DNA of 64,000 nt from Streptomyces durmitorensis (GCF_023498005.1 NZ_CP097289.1:4278001-4342000), one strand, 5' to 3'; counted from the first letter of the stretch, positions 1-9,646 are shown. A program made the numbers and translations. The notes: generated by a model from the sequence alone, not told the origin.

Positions 1-281
1 GCGTAGCCCGTGGCCACCCACGGCACCGGCCCCTCCGGATCCGCGTCAAGGACCGGCGCCGTCCAGTCGCCGCCCACCCGCCGCGCCGCGTCCACCTCGC
101 GCCGGAAGCGGGCGCGGAACTCCTCGTCGAGCGCGAAGTGCGGATGGACGACCTTCACCGCGACCGTACGGCCGCCCGAACTGCGCCCCAGATAGACCCG
201 GCCCATACCGCCCGAGCCAAGCCGGCCAAGGAGCCGGTAGGGGCCGACGGTCGTCGGTTCGCCGGGATCGAGCGGGTGCAT
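1..281 (-). CDS. Serine/threonine protein kinase, N-terminal part
   Basis: The frame runs off the left edge, so only about 93 N-terminal residues are visible. They contain a Hanks-type kinase start: glycine-rich loop GSGGMGRVYLG at about residues 22-32, the ATP-anchoring lysine in VAVKVV (Lys43) and the following REVDAARRV helix that carries the conserved glutamate. Such kinases phosphorylate Ser/Thr on regulators and cell-envelope proteins. Any sensor domain or membrane segment would lie in the missing part. ATG at 281 is preceded by GGGGGAGG about 8 nt upstream, which supports this start. It is transcribed away from the rest of the window and next to mqnA on the same strand. Confidence 0.9.
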   Translation of the reverse strand, partial: MHPLDPGEPTTVGPYRLLGRLGSGGMGRVYLGRSSGGRTVAVKVVHPHFALDEEFRARFRREVDAARRVGGDWTAPVLDADPEGPVPWVATGY

Positions 282-398
282 GACGAAGGCCTCCCCCGGA
301 CGCGCCGCACGGCCGCGACCACCCTGGGCCGCGGCATTGTCTGCAGCTCAGGGTAGTCCTCGGGCACGCCCCGTGGTTCTGACGTGCCCCACCGCGTA

Positions 399-1619
<1,221 letters not shown>

Positions 1620-1823
1620 ATGGCTACCGGAACCGTGAAGTGGTTCAACGCCGAAAAGGGCTTTGGATTCATCGCCCAGGAAGGCGGAGGCCCCGACGTC
1701 TTCGTCCACTACTCCGCGATCAACGCGAACGGCTTCCGCTCCCTTGAGGAGAACCAGGCCGTGAGCTTCGACGTCACGCAGGGCCCGAAGGGTCCGCAGG
1801 CGGAGAACGTCACCCCCCAGTAG
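1620..1823 (+). CDS. Cold-shock protein (CspA family)
   Basis: A 67-residue single cold-shock domain, the usual length of the family. The RNA-binding motifs RNP1 (KGFGFI, about 16-21) and RNP2 (VFVHY, about 29-33) are both intact, as is the opening [12 protein letters not shown] block. The protein binds single-stranded RNA or DNA and acts as an RNA chaperone. ATG at 1620 follows an excellent AAGGAGGG at about 6-nt spacing. The gene is monocistronic, with a long untranslated leader and a strong terminator about 70 nt downstream. Streptomyces carry several paralogues, so no individual symbol is given. Confidence 0.95.
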   Translation: MATGTVKWFNAEKGFGFIAQEGGGPDVFVHYSAINANGFRSLEENQAVSFDVTQGPKGPQAENVTPQ

Positions 1824-1894
1824 TGGGGCACCCCATGCAGATGGGGTGTGTGATAGTTCCGGTGACTTGATCCGGACATGGATAGCAGTACCCA

Positions 1895-1946
1895 AGGAGC
1901 CCTGCCTCTCCGCGTAAGCGGATTGGCGGGGCTCCTGCCTTTTTCT
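1895..1946 (+). terminator. Intrinsic terminator of the cold-shock gene
   Basis: Arms AGGAGCCCTGCC (1895-1906) and GGCGGGGCTCCT (1925-1936) pair over 12 bp with one G-T. An inner CGC-gtaa-GCG stem sits in the loop, and a T-rich run (GCCTTTTTC, 1937-1945) follows. A T tract this clear is uncommon in GC-rich actinobacteria. Confidence 0.85.
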
Positions 1947-1995
1947 GGCCTGGGGGCCTTGGACGGGGCTTTGGGTTCTTCTGCGGGTGTGTTGT

Positions 1996-2031
1996 GGCTG
2001 GGCGCGCAGTTCCCCGCGCCCCTTCGGGGCG
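1996..2031. repeat. Interspersed REP-like element, copy 1
   Basis: A 36-bp sequence, GGCTGG..CGCGCAGTTCCCC followed by GCGCCCCTTCGGGGC, recurs nearly identically at 9611-9646. It ends in a small GCCCC/GGGGC stem. A more degenerate relative follows at about 2043-2092. The element lies downstream of the dppF-like stop. Similar short GC-rich repeats are scattered between Streptomyces genes; this is family knowledge, not a search result. Confidence 0.55.
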
Positions 2032-2083
2032 CTCGTCGGTGGCTTGGCGCGCCGGCCCCCCGCGCCCCTATCGGGGCGCCCTC

Positions 2084-2887
2084 CTATCGGGGGCTGCTCA
2101 CCACTTCCTGGGGGTTCCAGCCCTCTCTCGGTACCGAGGCCAGGAGCAGGGTTGTGTACGGGGCCTCCGGTGCCGCCAGGATCCGTTCCGTCGGGCCCTG
2201 TTCCACCACCTTTCCCCGGCGCATCACCAGGACCTCGTCGGTGATGTGCTGGACGACGGCCAGGTCATGGCTGACGAAGACCAGGGCCACCCCGGTGTCC
2301 CGGCGGATCTCGCCGAGCAGTTGGAGGATCTGGGCCTGGATCGACACGTCCAGTGCCGCCACCGCCTCGTCCAGGACGAGGACCTGCGGGTCCACCGCCA
2401 GTGCCCGCGCGATGGCCAGGCGCTGGCGCTGGCCGCCGGAGAGTTCGCGGGGGCGGGCGCCGGCCTCGCGGGTGCCGAGGCCCACCTGGTCAAGGAGCCT
2501 TGCAGCCTGCTTCTCGTCCTTGCCGTGCAGGCGCAGGGCCGTGCTCAGGCACTGGGTTGAGGTGAGGCGGGGGTCCAGGGAGAGGTAGGGGTCCTGGAAG
2601 ACCATCTGGATCTCCCTGGCCCTGGCCAGGCGTGCGGTGCGCTTTCGGGGTGGACGCGATTCCCGGGGGCGGCCGTTCACCGTCACCGTGCCGGTGTCCT
2701 GGCGGGCCAGGCCCACCAGCATGCGGGCGACTGTTGTCTTGCCCGAGCCTGATTCGCCGACGATGCCGACGGATCCTCCCGGTTGGACCGTGAACGTCAC
2801 GTTCTCCGCCGCCTGGTGGCGGCCGCCGCCCGGCAACGGGTAGCTCTTGCTGAGGCCATCCACCGACAGCAGGTTCTTGGTCGGCAT
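2084..2887 (-). CDS. Peptide-type ABC transporter ATPase (DppF/OppF-like)
   Basis: A 267-residue ABC ATPase and the last gene of a six-gene operon. Walker A GESGSGKT lies at about 44-51; the signature LSGGQRQR, Walker B LVLDEAVAALD and the switch histidine in SHDLAVV follow in order. It pairs with the preceding DppD-like ATPase to energise import of oligopeptides or related solutes through the two permeases. Its ATG overlaps the stop of the preceding gene (TGATG), implying translational coupling. At 267 residues it is shorter than typical DppF (about 325) and appears to lack part of the C-terminal oligopeptide-transporter extension. Confidence 0.88.
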   Translation of the reverse strand: MPTKNLLSVDGLSKSYPLPGGGRHQAAENVTFTVQPGGSVGIVGESGSGKTTVARMLVGLARQDTGTVTVNGRPRESRPPRKRTARLARAREIQMVFQDPYLSLDPRLTSTQCLSTALRLHGKDEKQAARLLDQVGLGTREAGARPRELSGGQRQRLAIARALAVDPQVLVLDEAVAALDVSIQAQILQLLGEIRRDTGVALVFVSHDLAVVQHITDEVLVMRRGKVVEQGPTERILAAPEAPYTTLLLASVPREGWNPQEVVSSPR

Positions 2888-3864
2888 CAGTGGCTCACCT
2901 CAGTCGTATCGGTACTCGGGATCCGCCCTGCGGAACGCCTGCCCACAACTGCGCAGGCCGTGCTTCCGCCGTCGTCCAGCGCGAACTGCTCCGGCGTCCA
3001 CGTCTCGCACCCCTCCTCCGCCTCCCCGCACCGCGACACGAACGGACAGCCCCCGAACGTGTCCGACAGGGACGGCGGGCGGCCCGGGATCGGGTGGAGG
3101 GTGTGGGTCGTGTCGCCCAGGGTGGGCGAGCAGGAGAGGAGGCCGCGTGTGTAGGGGTGCGCCGGGGTGTCGAACAACGCCTTCGCCGAGCGCTCCTCCA
3201 CCACCCGGCCCGCGTACATGACGTACACGCGGTCGCAGTACGCGGCCGCCAGGTGCAGGTCGTGGGTGATGAAGAGGAGGCCGAGGTCCCGGGTGGAGCG
3301 GAGTTGTCGCAGGAGGGCCAGGATCTCCGCCTGCGTCGTGACGTCAAGCGCGCTGGTCGCCTCGTCCGCGAGGAGCAGGCTCGGTTCCGCCGCGAGCGCG
3401 CCCGCGATGACCACGCGTTGCAGCATGCCGCCGGAGAGTTCGTGCGGGCGCTGGCGTACGCGGTGTTCGGGGTCGGAGAGGCCCACGGAGTCGAGGAGTT
3501 CGACCGCGCGCTCACGCGTTGCTCCCCTCTCGACCAGGAAGTCTCCGATGCGGCGCACCGGGTTGAGGGCCGCGCGGGGGTCCTGGTGGACCATGGCCAC
3601 CGTCCGCGCGCGGTGCGTCCGCAGGGCCTCGCCGGTGAGGGTCAGGACTTCGGTGCCGTTCACCCGGACGGTGCCTGAGGTGGCCGACCCTGCCGGGAGC
3701 AGGCCCAGTGCCGCCTTCGCCGTCGTCGATTTGCCCGAGCCCGACTCGCCGACCAGGCCCACGACTTCGCCGGGGCGCACGGTGAGGGACACCGAGTCGA
3801 GCAGCGGCCGGGCCGCGCCCGGTATCCGCAAGGTGAGGTCTTCGATCTCCAGCAGCATGGTCAC
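2887..3864 (-). CDS. Peptide-type ABC transporter ATPase (DppD/OppD-like)
   Basis: A 325-residue ABC ATPase with Walker A GESGSGKST, signature LSGGMLQR, Walker B LLLADEATSALD and the H-loop THDLHLA. The C-terminus carries the oligopeptide-transporter extension with a Cys-containing GCPFVSRCGEAEEGC segment, the motif that often binds an Fe-S cluster in this subfamily. It forms a heterodimer with the downstream DppF-like ATPase. The start taken is GTG at 3864, overlapping the upstream stop as GTGA; ATG two codons on (3858) is an alternative. Confidence 0.88.
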   Translation of the reverse strand: MTMLLEIEDLTLRIPGAARPLLDSVSLTVRPGEVVGLVGESGSGKSTTAKAALGLLPAGSATSGTVRVNGTEVLTLTGEALRTHRARTVAMVHQDPRAALNPVRRIGDFLVERGATRERAVELLDSVGLSDPEHRVRQRPHELSGGMLQRVVIAGALAAEPSLLLADEATSALDVTTQAEILALLRQLRSTRDLGLLFITHDLHLAAAYCDRVYVMYAGRVVEERSAKALFDTPAHPYTRGLLSCSPTLGDTTHTLHPIPGRPPSLSDTFGGCPFVSRCGEAEEGCETWTPEQFALDDGGSTACAVVGRRSAGRIPSTDTTEVSH

Positions 3865-4709
3865 TGCCTCCCTAGCCGGTCGGCGGCCCAGACCCCGACC
3901 ACGTTGAAGGACACGACGACCAGGGCGATGGCCGTGCCGGGGACGAGGGCCGGGAGCAGGGCGCCCTGGACCACCGCGGCCTGCCCCTCCTGGACCATCA
4001 AGCCCCAGTCGGAGGAAGGGGGTTGGGCGCCGAAGCCCAGGTACGAGAGCGTCGCCAGCGACATCAGCGCCTCTCCGAAGAGGACCACCAGGTAGCCGAG
4101 GATCGCGCGGCCCAGGTTCGGCACCAGGTGCGCCACGCAGATCCGTGCGCCGCCCATGCCCTGCACCCGGTAGGCGTCGACGTACGGCTTGCGGGACTCC
4201 GAAAGGGCCAGCGAGCGGACGTACTTGGCGATCGTGGGCGTGAAGGCGAGGCCGAGGGCCAGTACTGACGTCGTCATTCCCGCGCCGAAGACGGCGATGA
4301 TCAGGACGGTGAACAGCAGGCCCGGGAAGGCGTACATCACGTCCGTGAGCCGGGAGACCAGGGCGTCCACCCAGCCGCCGCGCCAGGCGGCGAGCACCCC
4401 TAGCGTGACGCCGAGGACGGCCGCGACGGCGAGGAGCAGGATCGGTGCGATCAGGCTCGTGCGGGTTCCGTACAGGGCGCGGGACAGCAGGTCCTGGCCG
4501 GACGAGTCCGTGCCGAGGAGGTGGTCGCCCGACGTCCCCACCAGTGAGGCCGAGAGGTCGATCGCGTCCGGGGCGTAGGGCGCGAGGAGCGGTGCGAAGA
4601 CCGCCGCCAGGACGACGAGGGCGAGCAGGCCGCCGGCCACCATCACCCCGACGGGGCGACGGTTGCGTACGGTCAGGGGCGCGAGCGCCACGGCAGAAGA
4701 GACAGCCAT
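3861..4709 (-). CDS. Peptide-type ABC transporter permease (DppC/OppC-like)
   Basis: A 282-residue inner-membrane permease with about six hydrophobic segments and the N-terminal OppC-type region (APYAPDAIDL, then LLGTDSSGQDLLSR). The EAA-loop that contacts the ATPases lies near VDAYRVQGMGG. It forms the translocation pore together with the DppB-like protein encoded upstream. Stop and start codons overlap on both sides (TGATG with the upstream gene, GTGA with the downstream gene), so the whole operon is probably translated as a coupled unit. Confidence 0.9.
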   Translation of the reverse strand: MAVSSAVALAPLTVRNRRPVGVMVAGGLLALVVLAAVFAPLLAPYAPDAIDLSASLVGTSGDHLLGTDSSGQDLLSRALYGTRTSLIAPILLLAVAAVLGVTLGVLAAWRGGWVDALVSRLTDVMYAFPGLLFTVLIIAVFGAGMTTSVLALGLAFTPTIAKYVRSLALSESRKPYVDAYRVQGMGGARICVAHLVPNLGRAILGYLVVLFGEALMSLATLSYLGFGAQPPSSDWGLMVQEGQAAVVQGALLPALVPGTAIALVVVSFNVVGVWAADRLGRQ

Positions 4710-5656
4710 CAGGAACGTGCCTCCTTCACTCGCGGGTCGAGCAGTGGATGCACCACGTCGACCAGCGTCGTCACCACGATGTAGCCGGTGACCATGAGCA
4801 GCAGGACCGCCTGCGCCACCGGGAAGTCATGCGTATTGATCGCGCCCACGAGGAGCGAGCCGATGCCGCTGATGCCGAACGCCGTCTCCACGACCACCGT
4901 GCCGGCCAGCATTCCGGCCATGACGAGTCCGCACATCGTGATGATCGGGCCGAGCGCGTTGCGCAGGACGTGCCGCCGGATGATGTCGCGTTCCGGGACG
5001 CCCGACACGCGTGCCGCCTCCACGTGGTCGGACGCGGCGGCGTCCGCCATCGCCTGGCGCGTGACCCGGCTGATGATGGCGAGCGCGCCGAGCGCCAACG
5101 ACAGGGCGGGCAGGGTCAGATGGTGCAGCGTTCCGCCGAAGCCCTCCCCCGATCCGGAGACCGGGAACCAGCCGAGCCGCACCCCGAAGAGCGAGACGAG
5201 CGCGATGGCCGCCACGAACGAAGGCACCGAGGCCGCGAGCGTCGTTCCGCCCACCACCGCCGAGTCGATCCACGTCGAGCGCTTCACGGCGGCCAGGATT
5301 CCGGCCCCTACGCCCAGGACGACGAACAACACCGTCGCGTAGGCGACCAGTTGGAGCGTGGTGGGGAAGCGGGCCGTCACCAGGTCGGCCACCTGGTCGC
5401 TGTACTTGAAGGAGCGCCCCAGGTCGAAGTGGACGCAGTCCCACAGCCACCGGCCGTACTGGACCACCAGCGGCTCGTCCAGGTGGTACTGCGCGCGTAC
5501 CTGGGCGAGGCGTTCGGGCGTCAGTTTGTCCCTGCCGCCCGCGAGGAACACCGCCGGGTCACCGGGCGCCGCGTACACGGCGGCGAAGATGACGAACGAG
5601 GCGGCGAAGAGGGTGGCGACCAGGCCCGCGAGGCGTCGCGAGATTCGGGCGAGCAT
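4709..5656 (-). CDS. Peptide-type ABC transporter permease (DppB/OppB-like)
   Basis: A 315-residue permease with the expected N-terminal membrane segment (LARISRRLAGLVATLFAASF) and the OppB motif PGDPAVFLAGG. The EAA-type loop is near VEAARVSGVPERD, followed by four or five more membrane helices. It forms the transport channel with the DppC-like protein. The ATG lies only 3 nt after the stop of the binding-protein gene. The order binding protein - B - C - D - F is the classical Dpp/Opp arrangement. Confidence 0.9.
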   Translation of the reverse strand: MLARISRRLAGLVATLFAASFVIFAAVYAAPGDPAVFLAGGRDKLTPERLAQVRAQYHLDEPLVVQYGRWLWDCVHFDLGRSFKYSDQVADLVTARFPTTLQLVAYATVLFVVLGVGAGILAAVKRSTWIDSAVVGGTTLAASVPSFVAAIALVSLFGVRLGWFPVSGSGEGFGGTLHHLTLPALSLALGALAIISRVTRQAMADAAASDHVEAARVSGVPERDIIRRHVLRNALGPIITMCGLVMAGMLAGTVVVETAFGISGIGSLLVGAINTHDFPVAQAVLLLMVTGYIVVTTLVDVVHPLLDPRVKEARS

Positions 5657-5659
5657 CTC

Positions 5660-7342
5660 TCAACTCACCTTGTCCTTCGCTGTCTTGGGGCCGAGCTCGG
5701 CCGCCCACGGGTAGTAGAGGTAGGCCTGCGATGCGGGCGGGCCCGTCAGCTTGTCGCTGATGACCAGGGCTGTGGGGACCTGCGCGACCGAGATCCAGAC
5801 ACCCGCGTCCACGAACCGCTTCTGTACGTCGATCGCGAGCTCGGCCCGCTTCGCGTCGTCCAGGGTGCTCAGCGCCCGGTGGACCAACTTGTCGTACGTC
5901 GCGTCCTTGAAGCCGACCCAGTTGTTGGACGAGTCGGAGAGGCCGTTGTCGTAGAAGCCCATGGGGTCGGCCTTGGAGATGTACCAGTCGCCGACCAGTA
6001 CGTCGATGTCGGACCGTGCGGCCGGGTCGCTGTAGAACTCCTCGAACTGGGCCGTGGGCACCGTCTTGATCTGGCCCTTGAGGCCGATCCGCTGGAGCGC
6101 GGAGCGCACCGCGTTCGCCACGACCGTCCTGCCCTGGCTGCTGTCCGTGCCGATCACGACGGGGTCGGTCGGCGCGCCCGCCTCCTTGACCAGCTCCTTG
6201 GCCTTGGCCAGGTCGTCGGCGGTGGGGGTGGCGGGCGCCGCGGTGGACAGCTTCTTCTGGGCCGCCTCGAACTCCGGCTTCTCGTATCCCCAGGCGCCCG
6301 AGCCGACCGGTGTGGCCCATGGCTGGACGAGCCCGCCGTAGCCCGACCTTGCGATGCCCGTGCGGTCGATCGCGAGGGACAGGGCCCGTCGGATCTGCGG
6401 GTCCTTCAGGCCGCCGCGGGCCGTCGGGATGAGGACGAGCGACGCCGTGGAGGGGCCGTAGTGCTGGTCGAGGCCCTTGCTGGTGCGCAGGGCGGACGCG
6501 GTGTTCGGGGACTCCGCGTACGTCCCGTCGGCGGCGCCCGTCTTGAGGGCGTTGACCAGCGCGCTGTCGGAGGCCCAGCGGAAGACGACCTGCCGGGTCA
6601 GCGGCTTCTTGCCCCAGTAGCCGTCGTACGCCTCGATGGTGATCGAGTCGCCGGACTTCCAGCTCTTCAGCTCGTACGGTCCGCTGCACGCGTCGCCCTG
6701 ACCGGGAGTGCCGAAGTCCTTTCCGGCGGCGGTCACTTGCTCCTTGTTCCAGACGATGCCCGCGTCGCCCGCGAGCGCCTTCGTGAAGAGCGCGTCGGGG
6801 GACTTGAAGCGGATGGTGATCTCGCGGTCGCCCGTCTTCTTCATGGACTTGACGTTGCCGAACTCGTCGGCCTGCTCCATGTCCGGGTCGGCGTGCCGCT
6901 TCAGGGACCACAGCACGTCGTCGGCGGTGAGCTTCGAGCCGTCGTGGAAGGTGACGCCGTCCCGGACGCTCAGGACGAGGGTCTTGTCGTCGGGTGTCTG
7001 TGCCTTCTCGGCGAGGAACGGCTTCGTCGTCATGTCGGGCTGGAGTTGGTAGAGCCGCTCGCAGACGTTCGTGAGGACGACGCGGCCCGCGCTGGTGCCC
7101 TGGGTGTCGAGGTCGAGCGAGTCCGGCTCGTCCTCCAGGAGCCAGTTCGCCTTGTCGAGCGTGCCCTTGGCGGCGGCGGTCGTGGCGGTCAGCTTCAGCT
7201 TGGCGGCGTCGGCGGGCTCGCCGCCGGTCGCGGCCGTGTCGGCGCCGCTGCATCCTGCCGCGGTGAGGAGCGTGGCCACCGCCGCGAGACCTGCGACCGC
7301 CGCCCGGCGCCCCTGCCCCCTGCTCGTGTTGGTCCTGGTCAT
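5660..7342 (-). CDS. Extracellular peptide-binding lipoprotein (SBP_bac_5 family)
   Basis: A 560-residue solute-binding protein. The N-terminus is a basic, hydrophobic lipoprotein signal ending in LLTAAGC, with lipidation expected at Cys31. The mature part shows the SBP_bac_5 pattern (EPDSLDLDTQ, then VLSVRDGVTFHDGSKLTADDV). It captures a peptide-like ligand outside the membrane and delivers it to the permeases encoded downstream. ATG at 7342 has GGAG 7 nt upstream and overlaps the C45 gene stop by ATGA. The actual ligand is unknown. The linked acyltransferase and the RpiR-type regulator suggest an acylated peptide or amino-sugar peptide. Confidence 0.88.
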   Translation of the reverse strand: MTRTNTSRGQGRRAAVAGLAAVATLLTAAGCSGADTAATGGEPADAAKLKLTATTAAAKGTLDKANWLLEDEPDSLDLDTQGTSAGRVVLTNVCERLYQLQPDMTTKPFLAEKAQTPDDKTLVLSVRDGVTFHDGSKLTADDVLWSLKRHADPDMEQADEFGNVKSMKKTGDREITIRFKSPDALFTKALAGDAGIVWNKEQVTAAGKDFGTPGQGDACSGPYELKSWKSGDSITIEAYDGYWGKKPLTRQVVFRWASDSALVNALKTGAADGTYAESPNTASALRTSKGLDQHYGPSTASLVLIPTARGGLKDPQIRRALSLAIDRTGIARSGYGGLVQPWATPVGSGAWGYEKPEFEAAQKKLSTAAPATPTADDLAKAKELVKEAGAPTDPVVIGTDSSQGRTVVANAVRSALQRIGLKGQIKTVPTAQFEEFYSDPAARSDIDVLVGDWYISKADPMGFYDNGLSDSSNNWVGFKDATYDKLVHRALSTLDDAKRAELAIDVQKRFVDAGVWISVAQVPTALVISDKLTGPPASQAYLYYPWAAELGPKTAKDKVS

Positions 7343-8526
7343 CTGTTGTCTCCGTACGGGCCGTCGTAGAGGTTCCAGGGCATGTGCTGGTAGTCGCGGT
7401 CGCAGGGGGTGCCGGCGGTGACGTGGTAGTCGCCGCTGGTCAGGTCCACGCAGGAGGAGACGAGCGTCATCCAGTGCTTGATCTCGGGCTTGCGCGGGTC
7501 GGGGTGGGTGCAGAGCGACTCGGGGTGGCCGAGGTGGTCGGACATGGCCTGCTTGATCAGCTTGCGGGACTCGTCGGCGCCGGTGGAGGAGCGCAGGGCT
7601 CCCAGGCCCTGTTCGGCGCGGGGGACGCGGACGAGCGAGTCCGACGACATGGGCCGGTAGTCGGCGGCGATCGCGGCCGGGATGCCCGCCTGGTAGTGGT
7701 TGCCGTGGACCAGGAGGCCGTCCGTGGGGTACATCCAGCCGTGCCCGGCGGGCGTCGTCTCCAGGTCGACGGCGAAGCCCTCGCGGCAGGTGAGCAGGGC
7801 GTTGGACGCGATGTGGGCGCGGGTGCGGCAGAGCACTTCGAGGGCGTCGGTGATGGAGTGCTGGTCCAGGACGCTGCGGCGTACGACGGTCTGCGGGAGG
7901 CCGATCGCGTCGTCGAAGCGGCCGCCGAGGCCGTTCGCGTTGAGGGCGATGCCCGCCGAGTTGGCGCCCTGGCGGCCGATCTGGCCCGCCTCGACCTGCA
8001 TGATCAGGGTCGGGTGCGGGGGCTGGACGACGCGCAGCATGACGACGGTGTCGGCGACCCCGGCCCGCCAGTCCCAGTTCTGCCCGGCCCAGACGTGGCC
8101 GTCCCCGCTGGCCTCTCCGTAGGCGGCGAAGGAGGTGCAGCCCTCGGCGGGCTCCTCCTTCTCCTTGGTGGCGCCCATGTCCGCGAAGGAGCGGTCGTAG
8201 ATGACCTCGCCGCGGGCGTTGAGGGCGAGGATGTCGGTGAGGTCGACGCCTGCGCCCTCGGCGATGCCGCGCATCTCCTCCAGGAGGTGGGGCGCGTAGT
8301 CGCGTACGGGCTCCGTCCAGCGGGCGGCGCGGGTGGCGACCTGGCTCCAGGTCAGGCCCGACGACTGGCCGAACGCCTCCTCGTAATAGGCGAGGGCGGC
8401 GTGCAGTTGGGGGCGGACGGCTTCGCCGTACTGGTGGCCGCGCTCGACGGGGGTGCCGGATATCTCGATGACCGGGAGGGTGCGTTCGGAGCGTTCGGGG
8501 GCGGCGGGGGCGGTGCGGGGTGCCAT
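7339..8526 (-). CDS. C45-family autoprocessing acyltransferase/amidase
   Basis: A 395-residue protein resembling acyl-CoA:6-aminopenicillanic acid acyltransferase and other Ntn hydrolases of peptidase family C45. Gly129-Cys130 in AEGCTSF is the expected self-cleavage site; Cys130 would become the nucleophile, followed by the family block GHVWAGQNWDW. The N-terminal motif VIEISGTPVERGHQYG is also typical. No signal peptide is seen, so it should be cytoplasmic. It is the first gene of the peptide ABC operon, with GAGGAG 6 nt before ATG at 8526. Probable role: removing an acyl group from, or transferring one to, an imported amide or peptide. The substrate is unknown. Confidence 0.82.
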   Translation of the reverse strand: MAPRTAPAAPERSERTLPVIEISGTPVERGHQYGEAVRPQLHAALAYYEEAFGQSSGLTWSQVATRAARWTEPVRDYAPHLLEEMRGIAEGAGVDLTDILALNARGEVIYDRSFADMGATKEKEEPAEGCTSFAAYGEASGDGHVWAGQNWDWRAGVADTVVMLRVVQPPHPTLIMQVEAGQIGRQGANSAGIALNANGLGGRFDDAIGLPQTVVRRSVLDQHSITDALEVLCRTRAHIASNALLTCREGFAVDLETTPAGHGWMYPTDGLLVHGNHYQAGIPAAIAADYRPMSSDSLVRVPRAEQGLGALRSSTGADESRKLIKQAMSDHLGHPESLCTHPDPRKPEIKHWMTLVSSCVDLTSGDYHVTAGTPCDRDYQHMPWNLYDGPYGDNR

Positions 8527-8562
8527 TGTTCTCCTCGCGGCGGAGAGGTTCCGTCAACCGTC

Positions 8563-8580
8563 CTGTAACGTCGATTACAG
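8563..8580. promoter_or_regulatory. Candidate RpiR operator, perfect inverted repeat
   Basis: CTGTAA, six bases, TTACAG: perfect 6-bp arms, 37 bp upstream of the C45 start in the divergent region. TGTAA-N-TTACA resembles the published consensus of HexR, another RpiR-family regulator. Assignment to the adjacent regulator is an inference. Confidence 0.6.
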
Positions 8581-8641
8581 GAATCTCTCCTTCTGGAATG
8601 CGTTGCCAGGAGAGTAACGGCCATCACACGAGAGTCAATAG

Positions 8642-8659
8642 CTGTAATGGAAATTTCAG
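8642..8659. promoter_or_regulatory. Second candidate RpiR operator, over the regulator start codon
   Basis: CTGTAA, six bases, TTTCAG: the same geometry as 8563-8580 with one arm mismatch. It spans the ATG at 8647, which would fit autorepression. The centres of the two sites are 79 bp apart. Between them lies a further interrupted inverted repeat, CTCTCC...GGAGAG (8585-8614). Confidence 0.45.
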
Positions 8660-9588
8660 AGGATGGTACGGGGGCCGGGTCCTCCGGCGGCACGGGGGCC
8701 GGGCCCTCCGGCGGGGCCGGACTCGCACGGCTGCGGGCCGCGGTGCGCGACCAGTGGGAGACGCTCTCGACGTCCGAGCGGGCCGTCGCCCAGTACCTGG
8801 TCAGCGCCCCCGTCGAGGCCCTGCTCTTCGCCAGCGCCCAGGAGCTGGGCTCGGCGAGCGGCACCAGCAACGCGACGGTCGTCCGCGCGCTCCAGCGCCT
8901 GGGCTACGCGGGCCTGCCCGCGCTCAAGCGGGAGCTGACGTCGGACTTCACGTCGGCGGTGCCGCCCGAGGTGCGGCTGCGGCAGCGCATCGCGCACGTG
9001 GGCCGGGACCTGGACGACATCTGGGGCGAGGTCTTCGACGAGGCGCAGGAGCGCATCGAGCACGCGCGGCGCCTGACGCCGGGCGAGGCGCTGCGGGACG
9101 CGGTGGGCTTCCTCGCGCAGGCCACGGAGATCCACTGCTACGGCATCGCGGCGTCCGAACTCGCCGCGCGGCACCTGGCGTTGGCGCTCGGCAGGATCGG
9201 CCGCCGGGCGCGCTACTTCGGGGACACCGGGTTCACCCTCGCCGACCGGCTGCTCGCCGTGCGGCAGGGCGACGCGGTGGTGATCTTCCAGCCGGGGCGC
9301 GCGCTGACCGAGCTGACGGTGCTGATAGAGCGGGCGCGGGCGGTGGGGGCGCGGGTCGTCCTGGTCACGGACGAGCTGGCGGAGCTGTACGGGCCGCGGG
9401 TCGACGCTGTCCTGACGGCGCCGCATACGCCTACCGGCATCACGACCGAGGCCTTGACCGCCCTGGTCGTGGCGGACGCGCTGCTGCTCGCCCTGGCGAC
9501 GCTGGACGAGGGGCTCGCGGTGGAGACGTCCCATCAACTGACCGCGTTGCGCGAACAGTTGCTGTCGCCGAAGCCGCGCAAGGGGTGA
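8647..9588 (+). CDS. MurR/RpiR-family transcriptional regulator (HTH plus SIS domain)
   Basis: A 313-residue regulator. After a Gly/Ser-rich N-terminus, residues about 27-105 form the RpiR helix-turn-helix (TLSTSERAVAQYLV, LGSASGTSNATVVRALQRLGY). Residues about 150-285 form a SIS domain (TEIHCYGIAASELAARHLAL, FQPGRALTEL), which in this family binds phosphosugars or related ligands. It is divergent from the C45/peptide-ABC operon and is its probable regulator, through the two CTGTAA repeats. The ATG overlaps one repeat. Only a weak GAGAG lies 13 nt upstream, so leaderless or weak translation is possible. Confidence 0.88.
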   Translation: MEISEDGTGAGSSGGTGAGPSGGAGLARLRAAVRDQWETLSTSERAVAQYLVSAPVEALLFASAQELGSASGTSNATVVRALQRLGYAGLPALKRELTSDFTSAVPPEVRLRQRIAHVGRDLDDIWGEVFDEAQERIEHARRLTPGEALRDAVGFLAQATEIHCYGIAASELAARHLALALGRIGRRARYFGDTGFTLADRLLAVRQGDAVVIFQPGRALTELTVLIERARAVGARVVLVTDELAELYGPRVDAVLTAPHTPTGITTEALTALVVADALLLALATLDEGLAVETSHQLTALREQLLSPKPRKG

Positions 9589-9610
9589 CCTCGGCCTGCG
9601 GGTCGGTGGG

Positions 9611-9646
9611 GGCTGGTCGCGCAGCTCCCCGCGCCCCTTACGGGGC
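9611..9646. repeat. Interspersed REP-like element, copy 2
   Basis: GGCTGGTCGCGCAGCTCCCC followed by GCGCCCCTTACGGGGC, nearly identical to 1996-2031. It fills the convergent gap between the RpiR gene and the XRE-cupin gene and touches the latter's stop codon. The GCCCC/GGGGC stem may serve as a bidirectional terminator. Confidence 0.55.

Noticed and set aside
4445..7369. A 974-codon plus-strand open frame
   Set aside because: It is antisense to the peptide transporter operon. The translation is Arg/Gly/Val-rich with no domain and is a by-product of GC-rich third positions.
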